Assembly: GCF_900116865.1 (NCBI RefSeq)
Contig: NZ_FPCD01000022.1
Span: forward strand, 1-47,944
Origin: Butyrivibrio sp. M55
GTDB taxonomy: Bacteria; Bacillota; Clostridia; Lachnospirales; Lachnospiraceae
DNA: 47,944 nucleotides
Reading direction: 5' to 3'
Part shown: in pieces, positions 17,704 to 26,110 of the stretch
How the letters are laid out: every line of letters begins with the position of its first letter
Position numbering within the stretch: position 1 is the first letter of the stretch
Program-made: the position numbers and the translations under genes
Notes under the pieces: model-generated
What the model saw: the letters and a program-made list of their open reading frames with translations, nothing else
The model's database searches: none
Told to the model about the DNA's origin: nothing

Positions 17704-17728
17704 GAAAGGCGAGGAGTGCGAAGGACGA

Positions 17729-18410
17729 TTGACTGCGGAAGAGAAAAATGCCAAGTTAAGTCAAGTGACGTTGTTTAGGCGTATGACCGCAGGAGAAGGA
17801 AATGACAATCTGAGTCATATGGATTTGTGAGATGCTATGACTCTAGAAGATGAAAAAGCTAATCTAGGTCATATGGCTTAGCGAGATGCTATGACCCTAG
17901 AAGGTGAAAAAGCTAATTTAGGTCATATGTCTTTGCGAGGTGCTATGACCCTAGAAGGTGAAAAAGCTAATTTAGGTCATATGGCTTGCTGAGATGCTAT
18001 GACCCTAGAAGGTGAAACAGCTGATTTAGGTCATATGGCTCGGCGAGATGCTATGACCCTAGAAGGCGAAAAAGCTGATTTAGGTCATATGTCTTGGCGA
18101 GCTGCTATGACCCTGGAAGGTGAAAAAGCTGATTTAGGTCATATGTCTTTGCGAGCTGCTATGACTCTGGAAGGTGAAAAAGTTGATTTAGGTCATATAT
18201 CTTTGCGAGATACTATGACTCTGGAAGGTGAAAAAGCATATTTAGGTCATATGGCTTTGTGAGATGCAATGACCTTGGAAGAGGAAATTGCGGAATAGGG
18301 TCATACGCAGGAGCGGAATCGGATGACTGCAGAGGGGGAAATGCTAAGTTGAGTCAACTGCGGGGGGAGCCGCATGACTACGGAAGAGATAATCACCAAG
18401 TTGAGTCAAT
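17729..18410 (+). repeat. tandem array of 13 hairpin units with 54-bp period
   Basis: A gene-free stretch holding nine units at an exact 54-bp period (ATGAC at 17837, 17891, 17945, 17999, 18053, 18107, 18161, 18215 and 18269), with two diverged units on each side. Each unit is a 38-nt segment beginning TATGACC and ending GGTCATA, separated by about 16 nt. The arms stay complementary while changing: TGACT/AGTCA, TGACC/GGTCA and wobble versions. It lies between the dehydrogenase and a Nudix gene. Confidence 0.92.
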
Positions 18411-18457
18411 CGGCGCTATGAAATCAATCCACAACAATATAGAACGAAGGTGAAAAC

Positions 18458-18886
18458 ATGCAGATAAAATTCTACGACAAGATGGAAGATTCACTTCTTA
18501 AATTTGCGGTTATTATTGCTAAGATGGATGGAAAGTATGTATTTTGCAAGCACAGAGAGCGCAGTACATATGAGATTCCGGGCGGGCATAGAGAAGATGG
18601 CGAATCTATATTGGATGCTGCAAAGCGTGAGCTTTATGAGGAGACTGGTGCGGTGAAGTATGATATCAAACCTGTCTGCATCTATTCGGTTACAGCGCCT
18701 GATGAGTTCGACGGAGCGGAAACTTTCGGCGGCCTGTTCTATGCTGAGATTGAAGAGCTGGAAAAAGAGCTCCACAGTGAGATCGAGAGAATTGCGTTCT
18801 TCGTTGAGGTGCCGCAAGAGCTGACTTATCCGCTGATTCAGCCAAAGCTGATTGAAGAGGCGAAAAGACGCGGATTTATAGGTTAA
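18458..18886 (+). CDS. Nudix hydrolase, MutT-like
   Basis: 142 residues. The Nudix box begins at IPGGHREDGES and runs to AKRELYEETG, with all the metal-binding Glu residues present. The short single-domain form suggests a nucleotide-pool or housecleaning pyrophosphatase; the substrate is unknown. GAAGGTG precedes the ATG. It is flanked by two different tandem-repeat arrays. Confidence 0.85.
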   Translation: MQIKFYDKMEDSLLKFAVIIAKMDGKYVFCKHRERSTYEIPGGHREDGESILDAAKRELYEETGAVKYDIKPVCIYSVTAPDEFDGAETFGGLFYAEIEELEKELHSEIERIAFFVEVPQELTYPLIQPKLIEEAKRRGFIG

Positions 18887-18895
18887 AATCGATAT

Positions 18896-19045
18896 TGATC
18901 ATGATTTTGGTGATGAAACCGATAATGAGCTTGATTTCCGATGATGGAAACAATGTTGATCATGGTTTTGGTGATGAAACTGATACTGAGCTTGATTTCC
19001 GATGATGGAAACAATGCTAATCATGATTTTACGGGGATGAAACCG
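18896..19045 (+). repeat. 61-bp tandem repeat, about 2.4 copies
   Basis: TGATCATG-type starts occur at 18896, 18957 and (as TAATCATG) 19018, an exact 61-bp period. The first two copies are nearly identical and the third is partial and diverged. Each contains a short hairpin, TTTCC-GATGAT-GGAAA, and a related TTTTGGTGATGAAA segment. It shares no arm sequence with the 54-bp arrays. Confidence 0.85.
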
Positions 19046-19089
19046 AATAGAGCAAATGTAGCTAATAGGCTGGCTTGGAGGTTTATCGG

Positions 19090-19836
19090 ATGAAGCGTTA
19101 CGAATACGGAAATCCCGATTCTGCAAATGTACTTGTTCAGATGATCGGGGAACACGAAGTTTCGGGGATGGAAAAAGAAATTGCGTATATAAGAGAGAAT
19201 GTCGGAGACGATTTCTTTTTGCTTGCCTATAAGGTTGAAGATTGGAATATGGAGCTGTCGCCGTGGCAGGCACCTGCAGTGTTTGGAGATGAAGGCTTTG
19301 GAGGCGGCGCGGGTGAGACGCTGAAAGAATTATTGCAGAATCTGAGAAGTGATAATGTGCTGTCTGAGTATACGAATGATGAAGCAGTGTCTGAGAAGAC
19401 TAAAGATAAAATAGTTTTACCGTCGACAGGTGGCAAAGAAGTTACAGGACTAGGTCGTGAGAAAAAGAAATTCTTCATCGGCGGATATTCACTCGCGGGC
19501 TTATTTGCGTTGTGGGCGGCTTATCAGACAGATTTCTTTACCGGAGTGGCAGCAGCTTCGCCGTCGATATGGTTTCCGGGATTTGTTGATTACATGAAAG
19601 CAGGCAAGATCAATGCGGACAGAGTGTATCTGAGCCTTGGAAATCGCGAGGCAAAGACGAGGAATCCCGTGATGGCGACTGTTGCGGATTGTATTGAAAT
19701 GTCTTTTGACCTGCTGCGGAAGCAGGGCGTTACGAGCGTGCTTGAATGGAATGAAGGAAACCACTTCAAGGATGCAGATATAAGGACTGCGAAGGCGTTC
19801 TCGTGGGTGCTGAGTGGCCCCAGGGGACGGGGGTAG
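19090..19836 (+). CDS. alpha/beta-hydrolase, esterase-like
   Basis: About 248 residues. The nucleophile elbow is G-Y-S-L-A-G and a candidate catalytic His is in EGNHFKDAD, near the end. The region around AAASPSIWFPGF resembles bacterial enterochelin-esterase/esterase D-like folds. ATG 19090 is favoured by GGAGG eight bases upstream; an in-frame TTG occurs 15 bases earlier. The last six residues (GPRGRG and stop) are encoded by a dispersed 29-bp repeat, so the native C-terminus has been replaced or extended. Confidence 0.8.
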   Translation: MKRYEYGNPDSANVLVQMIGEHEVSGMEKEIAYIRENVGDDFFLLAYKVEDWNMELSPWQAPAVFGDEGFGGGAGETLKELLQNLRSDNVLSEYTNDEAVSEKTKDKIVLPSTGGKEVTGLGREKKKFFIGGYSLAGLFALWAAYQTDFFTGVAAASPSIWFPGFVDYMKAGKINADRVYLSLGNREAKTRNPVMATVADCIEMSFDLLRKQGVTSVLEWNEGNHFKDADIRTAKAFSWVLSGPRGRG

Positions 19837-19844
19837 TGGACCAT
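19815..19844 (+). repeat. dispersed GGACC-ended repeat, copy 1
   Basis: TGGCCCC, then AGGGGACGGGGG, then a TGGACCA-type end. The ends are nearly complementary. It overlaps and terminates the esterase gene. The other copies are at 24421, 28492, 32479 and 33869. Confidence 0.85.
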
Positions 19845-19919
19845 TAATTTGTGAAAGATATGTTGCTTAATTGGATGAAGAATTTTTTTCAGAAGACTTG
19901 ATTATTGGAGGCATAATTG

Positions 19920-20717
19920 ATGAAAAAGAATGGACACGTAATTGTAGGCAACACTGATATGCATTATGTTGCTTTTGGAGATGGGGCGAAGAAACTGGTT
20001 GTATTGCCGGGATTGTCGGATGGGCTAGCTACGGTGAAAGGAAAAGCGTGGGTTCTTGCGGGCTCTTACAAGAAATTTTGGGCGAACTACACCGTTTACA
20101 TGTTTAGCAGGAAGGAAGATATGCCGAATGGGTACAGCATCAAGGATATGGCGGATGATCTGGCTTTCGCGATGAAGAGTTTGGGAATTGAGAAGGCTTC
20201 TGTTCTTGGTGTATCGCAGGGCGGAATGATCGCACAATGTCTTGCCGTAAACCATTCTGAGATGGTTGAAAAACTGATTCTTGCCGTGACGGCGCCGTAT
20301 GCCAATCCTGTTTTGAGGGATGCGGTGACGGGAGGGATCGATATGGCAAGGAGAGATGATCACAAAACGCTTATGATCGATACTGCCGAAAAGATGTATT
20401 CACAGAAATATCTGGATAAGTACGAGAAGATTTTTCCGCTGGTTGCGAAGCTTACCAAGCCTGCAAGCTACGATAGGTTTTATAAGAATGCATATGCGAT
20501 TTTGGACTTTGATGTACGTAATGAGCTTTCGAAGATAACTGCGCCGACGCTGATTATTGCGGGAAGTGATGATAAGACCGTCGGAAATGCTGCAGTTGCA
20601 GAGCTTAGCGAAGGCATAAAGGGTAGCGAGAAATATATCTATGACGGACTTGGGCATGGCGCATTTGAAGAGGCGAAGGACTTTTATGACAGAGTGTTTG
20701 AGTTTTGTGAGAGATAA
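19920..20717 (+). CDS. alpha/beta-hydrolase
   Basis: About 265 residues. The nucleophile motif G-V-S-Q-G-G and the late DGLGHGAFEEA His segment are those of a Ser-Asp-His hydrolase with a mid-protein cap. The likely acid is in IAGSDDKTV. The substrate could be an ester, lactone or similar; nothing in the neighbourhood narrows it. The ATG follows an in-frame TTG by one codon, and GGAGG is upstream. Confidence 0.88.
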   Translation: MKKNGHVIVGNTDMHYVAFGDGAKKLVVLPGLSDGLATVKGKAWVLAGSYKKFWANYTVYMFSRKEDMPNGYSIKDMADDLAFAMKSLGIEKASVLGVSQGGMIAQCLAVNHSEMVEKLILAVTAPYANPVLRDAVTGGIDMARRDDHKTLMIDTAEKMYSQKYLDKYEKIFPLVAKLTKPASYDRFYKNAYAILDFDVRNELSKITAPTLIIAGSDDKTVGNAAVAELSEGIKGSEKYIYDGLGHGAFEEAKDFYDRVFEFCER

Positions 20718-20804
20718 TGGCATGAATATGAGCATATATATCCGGAATGCGGTATAATATTTATAGTAATTGCATTAGGTAGAATTTGACAGAAAGGGAT
20801 GTAT

Positions 20805-21284
20805 ATGATTCTGTATCACGGAAGCAATGTGGAGGTTCCGGAATCAAAACTATTGAAAGTTCAGAGAGAATTAGATTTTGGGAAAGGTTTTTATACTACG
20901 AGCGATAAAGAACAGGCGACCAAGTGGGCAATCCGAACGGCCAGAAGATTGAAGCAGACCACAGGATACGTAACAGTTTATGAAATTGATGAGCAGAATC
21001 TTTTGCAGTTAAAAATTCTTAGATTTGACGAACCAAGTGTAGAATGGCTTAAGTTTGTATCGGCACATAGAAAAGGTGAAGCGGTAAGCGAGGATTGGGA
21101 TTTGATTATTGGCCCTGTTGCCGATGACAGAACTATGCCTGTAATTGAGCTGTATTTGGATGGAGCATACGACGAGGAAGAAGCAATAAAGCGATTGTTG
21201 CCACAGAACTTGAAAGATCAATATACTTTTAAGACTGATGCTGCATTGGGATTTCTTGTTTATAAGGAGATAATTAAGGTATGA
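20805..21284 (+). CDS. DUF3990-like protein, probable ADP-ribosyltransferase-fold toxin
   Basis: About 159 residues. The opening LYHGS, then DFGKGFYTT and the QATKWA helix, are the first elements of the ADP-ribosyltransferase fold as seen in DUF3990 proteins. A Glu in the C-terminal part would complete the site. TATAAT is at 20753-20758. Of two in-frame ATGs, 20805 is correctly spaced from AGAAAGGG and 20799 is not. It overlaps the next gene by four bases and heads a three-gene module, which suggests a toxin with cognate partners. Confidence 0.8.
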   Translation: MILYHGSNVEVPESKLLKVQRELDFGKGFYTTSDKEQATKWAIRTARRLKQTTGYVTVYEIDEQNLLQLKILRFDEPSVEWLKFVSAHRKGEAVSEDWDLIIGPVADDRTMPVIELYLDGAYDEEEAIKRLLPQNLKDQYTFKTDAALGFLVYKEIIKV

Positions 21285-21526
21285 CAAAGATGATTCCTAC
21301 ATCGCTGGATTATTACAATAAAAAAGTTATTCAGCGTATTATGGATAAATATGATATGGAACAGATGGATGCATCCAGAGCTTTTATTATATCTGAAACA
21401 CATAGTATGTTGGAGAATGAAGAGCTTGCTATGTGGGATTTTTCTGAGAGGGCAATTTTTGATATGTGGGAAGCGGAAAAAGTCACCGGAGATCCGCGTA
21501 ATTCGGTGTATTTAAGGAGTGAATGA
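21281..21526 (+). CDS. DUF3791-like small protein, probable antitoxin
   Basis: 81 residues, mostly helical and acidic, with MDASRAFIISETHSML and a mid Trp. It begins in an ATGA overlap with the DUF3990-like gene and ends in another ATGA overlap with the next small gene. Neutraliser or partner of the upstream putative toxin is the most economical role. No DNA-binding motif is evident. Confidence 0.7.
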   Translation: MTKMIPTSLDYYNKKVIQRIMDKYDMEQMDASRAFIISETHSMLENEELAMWDFSERAIFDMWEAEKVTGDPRNSVYLRSE

Positions 21527-21738
21527 GCATGACGGAAGAGATGATTTTTTTTCTATATCTCATAGAGCGATATGCCAATGTAAAAAATCGTGAGACGGGA
21601 GATGTACTTCGTGAATGGGATGAAAAAGATATAACGCAGGAAATATACGATAATTATGAGATGTACCACCAAGAACGGTTAGAAAATGCGTATGAAGATA
21701 TTGATGCGCTTATTGCAACCGGGAAGCATGCGTGGTAA
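21523..21738 (+). CDS. DUF3791-like small protein, second partner
   Basis: 71 residues, very acidic, opening with MTEEMIFFLYLIERYANVKN and then a DITQEIYDNYEMYHQE helix. Start 21523 makes a four-base overlap with the preceding gene; an in-frame ATG two codons later is possible. It is the third gene of the trio. Its early helix resembles that of other DUF3791-type proteins. A terminator follows. Confidence 0.7.
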   Translation: MSMTEEMIFFLYLIERYANVKNRETGDVLREWDEKDITQEIYDNYEMYHQERLENAYEDIDALIATGKHAW

Positions 21739-21784
21739 TATACACAGACTAAGGAAAAATATTAAATACGCTTGCTTTTGAAGT

Positions 21785-21816
21785 AGCACTTTCGGAGCCT
21801 ACAAAGTGCTGCTTTT
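21785..21816 (+). terminator. rho-independent terminator of the DUF3990/DUF3791 operon
   Basis: AGCACTTT (21785-21792) pairs with AAAGTGCT (21803-21810), then GC and six T residues. Confidence 0.8.
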
Positions 21817-21818
21817 TT

Positions 21819-22008
21819 ATTTGATAGGAAATTCCTATCAAATAAAAGCGCTCCGCTATGGATGCGACCGATGCGCAGATGAATTATGCAAGCTAAAGCT
21901 TGCGCACATCGGCGCGCAAAGAGTTGCCATGCAACTCTTTGTTCTGCGTATATTTTTTGACGCTGTACAATTGAGGAGTATTTCTTTACAATTTATATGC
22001 AGAACAAA
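21819..22008. other. palindrome-rich spacer upstream of the helicase gene
   Basis: A gene-free stretch dense in inverted repeats. There is a perfect 12-bp palindrome around one base (21819-21843, TTTGATAGGAA arm), GCAAGCT/AGCTTGC (21888-21903) nested inside CCGATG/CATCGG, AAAGAGTTGC/GCAACTCTTT (21918-21940), and TTTGTTCTGC (21938-21947) with GCAGAACAAA (21999-22008). It may be a small mobile palindromic element or a structured leader. No reading frame is supported. Confidence 0.6.
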
Positions 22009-22056
22009 AGAAAGATGAAATGAAATGTGCATGCGATGCATGTATGGAGAAATGAC

Positions 22057-24096
22057 ATGGGAAATGAAATATTTGAAAATGAACAGGCCCATTTGACAAA
22101 GACCTATAATAAACTGCTGGATATTAAGAAGAATCTCGAGGAGCAGATTACTGCCCTTAATGAGAAGGCGGTTGAAGATAAAAATGATATTCGTGACAAT
22201 ATCCGTTTTGATTACGCAGATGTTGAGACTACGATGGAGACTCTCGCTGAGATTGAGGTATGGAACCGTTACATTGATACCTACAATGTTGAGAGTAATT
22301 CTTTGGGTAAAAGACTCGAGACAGTCAATAAACTTCTGGAGTCACCTTATTTTGCAAAGATTGAGCTTGTGTTTGAAGGGGAGAGTGTGCCTGAAAGTTA
22401 CTACATCGGACGAGCTGCAATCTCAGAAAACGGCTATGATCAGATGGTTGTAGACTGGAGATCTCCGATTGCCGAAGTTTACTACAATCAGGAGAACGGC
22501 CATACGAGCTACATGGTTGAGGACAGGACCATTCCTGTTGACCTCAGGCTTCGTCGCCAGTTTGAGATAAATAAGGATAGGCTTGTTTCATTTTTTGATA
22601 CACAGATTGCGATTGAGGATCCTATGCTTCTTAAATCTCTTTCGCAGACCCGTTCTGACAAGATGCAGGCTATCACAGCCACAATTCAGAAAGAGCAAAA
22701 TACAGTGATACGTTATCCCGACGTGCAGGTTCTTTTGGTTAACGGTATCGCAGGCAGCGGTAAGACTTCGGTTCTTTTGCAGAGGATAGCATATCTTTTT
22801 TACCAGAAGAGAAAGACACTTCGACCGGAGCATGTATGTCTTTTAACCCTTAATCCTGTATTTCGCGATTATATCGACAATGTTCTTCCGGATCTTGGAG
22901 AGACCAATCCGCCTACTTTGACATGGAATGAGTTTTTGAAAAAAGTGGGTGTTCCTTTTACGGATAATGAATATGACGGCACGGATGACGGAAGTTTGCA
23001 GAAGATTCATGATGCTTTGCTTACGCTGAGTCCCGAAGAGGATGATTTTTACAATATTACCCATAACGGCAAGCTTGTGATGTCGAAGGGTGACGTGTTT
23101 GATGTGGTGAAAAGATTTTCCAAATTCCCGATGGGAGTTCGCCTTATCCAGACGGTCGCGGATGAGCTCGAAGAGAGGGCAAAAAACATTCTTAGGAGCA
23201 AAGATATTTTTAATGAGGATTCCGAGAATGCGGCAGGATCTGATGCGGCTGAGGAAAATCGAATTGAGAATGACTTTGGCGGAGCACTTAGCTTTATCAG
23301 ACGTTGTAATTTCATCAACGTTAAGCGTGTTGCGCAGAGAATTCTTGGAAGCGAGTACATTACTGCTGCAGAGTGGTTCTACACCAAGATGGAGCTTACG
23401 GGCAAATGCGATAGAAACGTGCGTTATGTCATGATTGACGAAGTGCAGGATTATACTGCGGCGCAGCTTATGGTATTTAGTAAGTTTTTCCCAAATGCCC
23501 GCTTTATGCTACTTGGAGATGAGTTCCAGGCAATCCGCAAGGGCACTGTTTCTTTTGCTCAGATAGCTGAGATGGCAGAGGCTGTGGGAAAAGAATTTGT
23601 GGAACTTCCGCTTATGACAAGCTATAGAAGCTCGCCGGAGATAACAGAAATGTTCGCGTCGCTCCTTCCTCAGGAAAAGAAAATGATGGTTTCATCGGTA
23701 AAACGCTCGGGAGAAGAGATTGTTGTAAAGAGCTGCGATTCAGATAGCGAGTACTATGCGGAACTTACTTCGCTTATAAATGAGTTTGAAAAGAAAGACG
23801 GCCTTACTGCGGTTATTTGCAGGGATGGTTACAGTCTTGAAAATATTGCCGGAGCGCTCGGAGATAAAGCGCCGCACCTTATTGCCGAAAGCGACAGTTT
23901 GCCAAAGAAAGGTGCATTTCTTATAGAGCTTGCACTTGCAAAGGGGCTTGAGTTTGATAATGTAATCCTGGCTGACGCAGATGCGGAAGCGTATCCTGCG
24001 GACGAACTCGGCAAACACTGCCTGTATACGGCTGTATCCAGAGCTACGCAGCATCTGGCTGTTTTGGCAAAGGGAAAGTTGACGGAGAATATTTAA
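22057..24096 (+). CDS. helD: HelD-like superfamily 1 helicase
   Basis: About 679 residues. The N-terminal ~110 residues form the antiparallel coiled coil that HelD inserts into RNA polymerase. Next comes the VVDWRSPIAEVYY segment, Walker A GIAGSGKTS, a large insertion, DEVQDYT as motif II, LLGDEFQAI, and C-terminal motifs with LAKGLEFDNVI and YTAVSRATQ. HelD frees stalled or DNA-trapped RNA polymerase. ATG 22057, preceded by GGAG, is chosen over an in-frame GTG 30 bases upstream that lacks a ribosome site. Confidence 0.88.
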   Translation: MGNEIFENEQAHLTKTYNKLLDIKKNLEEQITALNEKAVEDKNDIRDNIRFDYADVETTMETLAEIEVWNRYIDTYNVESNSLGKRLETVNKLLESPYFAKIELVFEGESVPESYYIGRAAISENGYDQMVVDWRSPIAEVYYNQENGHTSYMVEDRTIPVDLRLRRQFEINKDRLVSFFDTQIAIEDPMLLKSLSQTRSDKMQAITATIQKEQNTVIRYPDVQVLLVNGIAGSGKTSVLLQRIAYLFYQKRKTLRPEHVCLLTLNPVFRDYIDNVLPDLGETNPPTLTWNEFLKKVGVPFTDNEYDGTDDGSLQKIHDALLTLSPEEDDFYNITHNGKLVMSKGDVFDVVKRFSKFPMGVRLIQTVADELEERAKNILRSKDIFNEDSENAAGSDAAEENRIENDFGGALSFIRRCNFINVKRVAQRILGSEYITAAEWFYTKMELTGKCDRNVRYVMIDEVQDYTAAQLMVFSKFFPNARFMLLGDEFQAIRKGTVSFAQIAEMAEAVGKEFVELPLMTSYRSSPEITEMFASLLPQEKKMMVSSVKRSGEEIVVKSCDSDSEYYAELTSLINEFEKKDGLTAVICRDGYSLENIAGALGDKAPHLIAESDSLPKKGAFLIELALAKGLEFDNVILADADAEAYPADELGKHCLYTAVSRATQHLAVLAKGKLTENI

Positions 24097-24377
24097 GAGA
24101 TACGAGAGTTTGGAAAAAGATTAGAGAGCCTTCGGCTAATTGTGGCAGGAGGCTTAAAAAACCGCTTGCATGGCGGGCTTATCGATGTTAGCATGTAATA
24201 GTATAAAAATATAAAGAAAGAACGCGTAGCGTTTAGGTGAGGATATGTACAGAAGATAATTAGTTTAGGTGAACACTATCAGAGATGATGAGGCTGCTTA
24301 CGGCGGCTGTTTTGTGTGCGCTTAATCTAGATTATCATGCATGTTTAGCCTATATGTAATGTGGGTCTATTTGTGTG
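24097..24377. other. intergenic region without a supported gene
   Basis: Between the helicase and ABC-F genes. I see a small AGCC-TTC-GGCT hairpin (about 24117-24127) and otherwise AT-rich sequence. No reading frame with a ribosome site is convincing. Confidence 0.6.
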
Positions 24378-24412
24378 AGTCTATTTTGCGTATGCAGAAT
24401 AGGCTTTTTCTT
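24378..24412 (+). terminator. rho-independent terminator
   Basis: AGTCTATTTTGC (24378-24389) pairs, with two G-U wobbles, with GCAGAATAGGCT (24394-24405) across a four-base loop, and is followed by TTTTCTTTTT. It lies 280 bases after the helicase stop, so it may end a long 3' UTR or a separate short RNA. Confidence 0.7.
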
Positions 24413-24420
24413 TTTCCGTA

Positions 24421-24443
24421 TGGTCCTAGGGGACGGGGGGTAG
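24421..24443 (+). repeat. dispersed GGACC-ended repeat, copy 2 (partial)
   Basis: TGGTCCTAGGGGACGGGGGG, then TAG. The distal TGGACCA-type end is missing. It lies just after the terminator. Confidence 0.75.
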
Positions 24444-24554
24444 CTGTAAGCACTTAACGAGGGAACCGAGTTTTAGTGCGCGCGCGTTCCGGCGAGCGAA
24501 TGCGAGAGCAGAACTTCCTTGACGTACTCATCATTGTACTTTTGGAGGGGCAAT

Positions 24555-26108
24555 ATGCTTAATGTAAAAAACTTAACAATAACACACCGCAAAGATCTAC
24601 GCGTCATTCTTGATAAATTCAATATGACTCTCAACGACGGCGATAAGGCCGTGATAATCGGCGAGGAGGGCAACGGTAAGTCCACGCTGATGAGATGGAT
24701 ATACAATCCGGAGATTGCGGAAGAGTATGCGGAGTGCGAAGGGGAGAGGATTCTCGGAGGCGAAGTTCTTGGCTATCTTCCGCAGGAACTTCCCGAATGT
24801 GAAAAAGAAAAATCACTTTATGAATACTTTTCGGAAGCAAGGAGTTTTTTTGACAAAACACCGAAGGAACTGTCGGAGATGGCGAATGAGTTTCAGGTTC
24901 CTAAGGATTTCTTTTACGCAGATCATAAGATGGGAAGCCTGTCCGGTGGCGAAAAAGTAAAGGCGCAGCTTATGCGTATCCTGATCGATGAGCCGACGGT
25001 GCTGCTTCTTGATGAGCCGTCAAATGATATCGACATAAGTACGCTCGAATTGCTCGAGAGGCTGATAAATGGGTGGAAGCACATAGTTCTTTTCATCTCG
25101 CATGACGAGACGCTTATCGAAAACACGGCCAATGTGATAATTCATATCGAGCAGATAATGCGAAAGACAAAGAGCCGCTACGTGGTCGTGAAGGACAATT
25201 ACAGGCATTACATTGCGCACAGGGCGGAGGCTTTCGAGAGGCAGGAGCAGCTTGCGATTAACGACCGCAAGGAAAAGAAGCTTCGCGACGAGAGGTACAA
25301 CAGGATTCATGACAAGGTTGAGCGCGCGCTTTCAAATGTTTCGCGGCAGGAGCCCGGCGTCGGGAAGATGCTCAAGGACAAGATGCGTGCGGTTAAGTCG
25401 ATGGAAAAGCGCTTTGAGAAGCAGGATGCGAACATGGCGGAGCGGCCTGAGAAGGAGGAGGCAATCTTTTTTAAACTGGGAAAAGAAAATTCGAGGATGC
25501 CGGCAGGTAAGACGGTTATTGAGTTTTCTCTTGATGAGCTGGTGGCGCCCGATGGTTCAAAGGTCTTGGCAAAAGATATTTTTCTAAGGGTAAGAGGACC
25601 TGAGAAGGTATGCATTGTTGGAACAAATGGAGTTGGGAAAACTACGCTTCTTAGGTTGATCGCGGATGAACTTCTTGCAAGAGAAGATCTGAGGGTACAG
25701 TATATGCCGCAGAATTATGAGGATTTGCTTGATCTTGATGTGACGCCGGTGGAATTTTTGGATGACACGGGAGATAAGGAAATTCGCACACGAATCAGGA
25801 CTTATCTTGGTTCGCTTAAATATACCGCGGATGAGATGGAGCATCCGATTAGGGAGCTTTCGGGCGGGCAGAAGGCGAAGGTACTGCTTCTTAAGATGAG
25901 CCTTTCCGATGCGAATGTGCTTGTTTTGGATGAACCTACGAGAAATTTCTCGCCGCTTTCGGGACCTGTTATCAGGAAGATGATAGCTTCTTTTCCCGGC
26001 GCGGTGATCAGCATATCGCATGACAGGAAGTACATTGAGGAAGTGTGCACGAAGAGATATGAGCTGACGAGTGAGGGGCTTGAGGAAAAGACAGAAAGGA
26101 CAGAATAA
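24555..26108 (+). CDS. ABC-F family ATPase
   Basis: About 517 residues with two nucleotide-binding domains and no membrane part. Domain 1 has Walker A GEEGNGKS, signature LSGGE and Walker B LLLDEPSNDID. A charged linker (about 230-290) follows. Domain 2 has GTNGVGKTT, LSGGQ and LVLDEPTRNFSPLSGP in place of the usual DEPTNHLD. ABC-F proteins act on the ribosome, some as antibiotic-protection factors. GGAGGGG sets the ATG. Which role applies here is not determined. Confidence 0.88.
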   Translation: MLNVKNLTITHRKDLRVILDKFNMTLNDGDKAVIIGEEGNGKSTLMRWIYNPEIAEEYAECEGERILGGEVLGYLPQELPECEKEKSLYEYFSEARSFFDKTPKELSEMANEFQVPKDFFYADHKMGSLSGGEKVKAQLMRILIDEPTVLLLDEPSNDIDISTLELLERLINGWKHIVLFISHDETLIENTANVIIHIEQIMRKTKSRYVVVKDNYRHYIAHRAEAFERQEQLAINDRKEKKLRDERYNRIHDKVERALSNVSRQEPGVGKMLKDKMRAVKSMEKRFEKQDANMAERPEKEEAIFFKLGKENSRMPAGKTVIEFSLDELVAPDGSKVLAKDIFLRVRGPEKVCIVGTNGVGKTTLLRLIADELLAREDLRVQYMPQNYEDLLDLDVTPVEFLDDTGDKEIRTRIRTYLGSLKYTADEMEHPIRELSGGQKAKVLLLKMSLSDANVLVLDEPTRNFSPLSGPVIRKMIASFPGAVISISHDRKYIEEVCTKRYELTSEGLEEKTERTE

Positions 26109-26110
26109 AA

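Noticed and set aside
17999..18262. Open frame encoding an 18-residue repeat starting MTLEGEKADLGHM
   Set aside because: The 54-bp period is a multiple of three, so a frame appears by default. Several units carry stops (for example in units 1, 3 and 8), no ribosome site precedes it, and arm complementarity explains the conservation better.
17829..18310. CRISPR array
   Set aside because: The would-be spacers are as similar to each other as the repeats, they are only about 16 nt long, and no cas gene is present.
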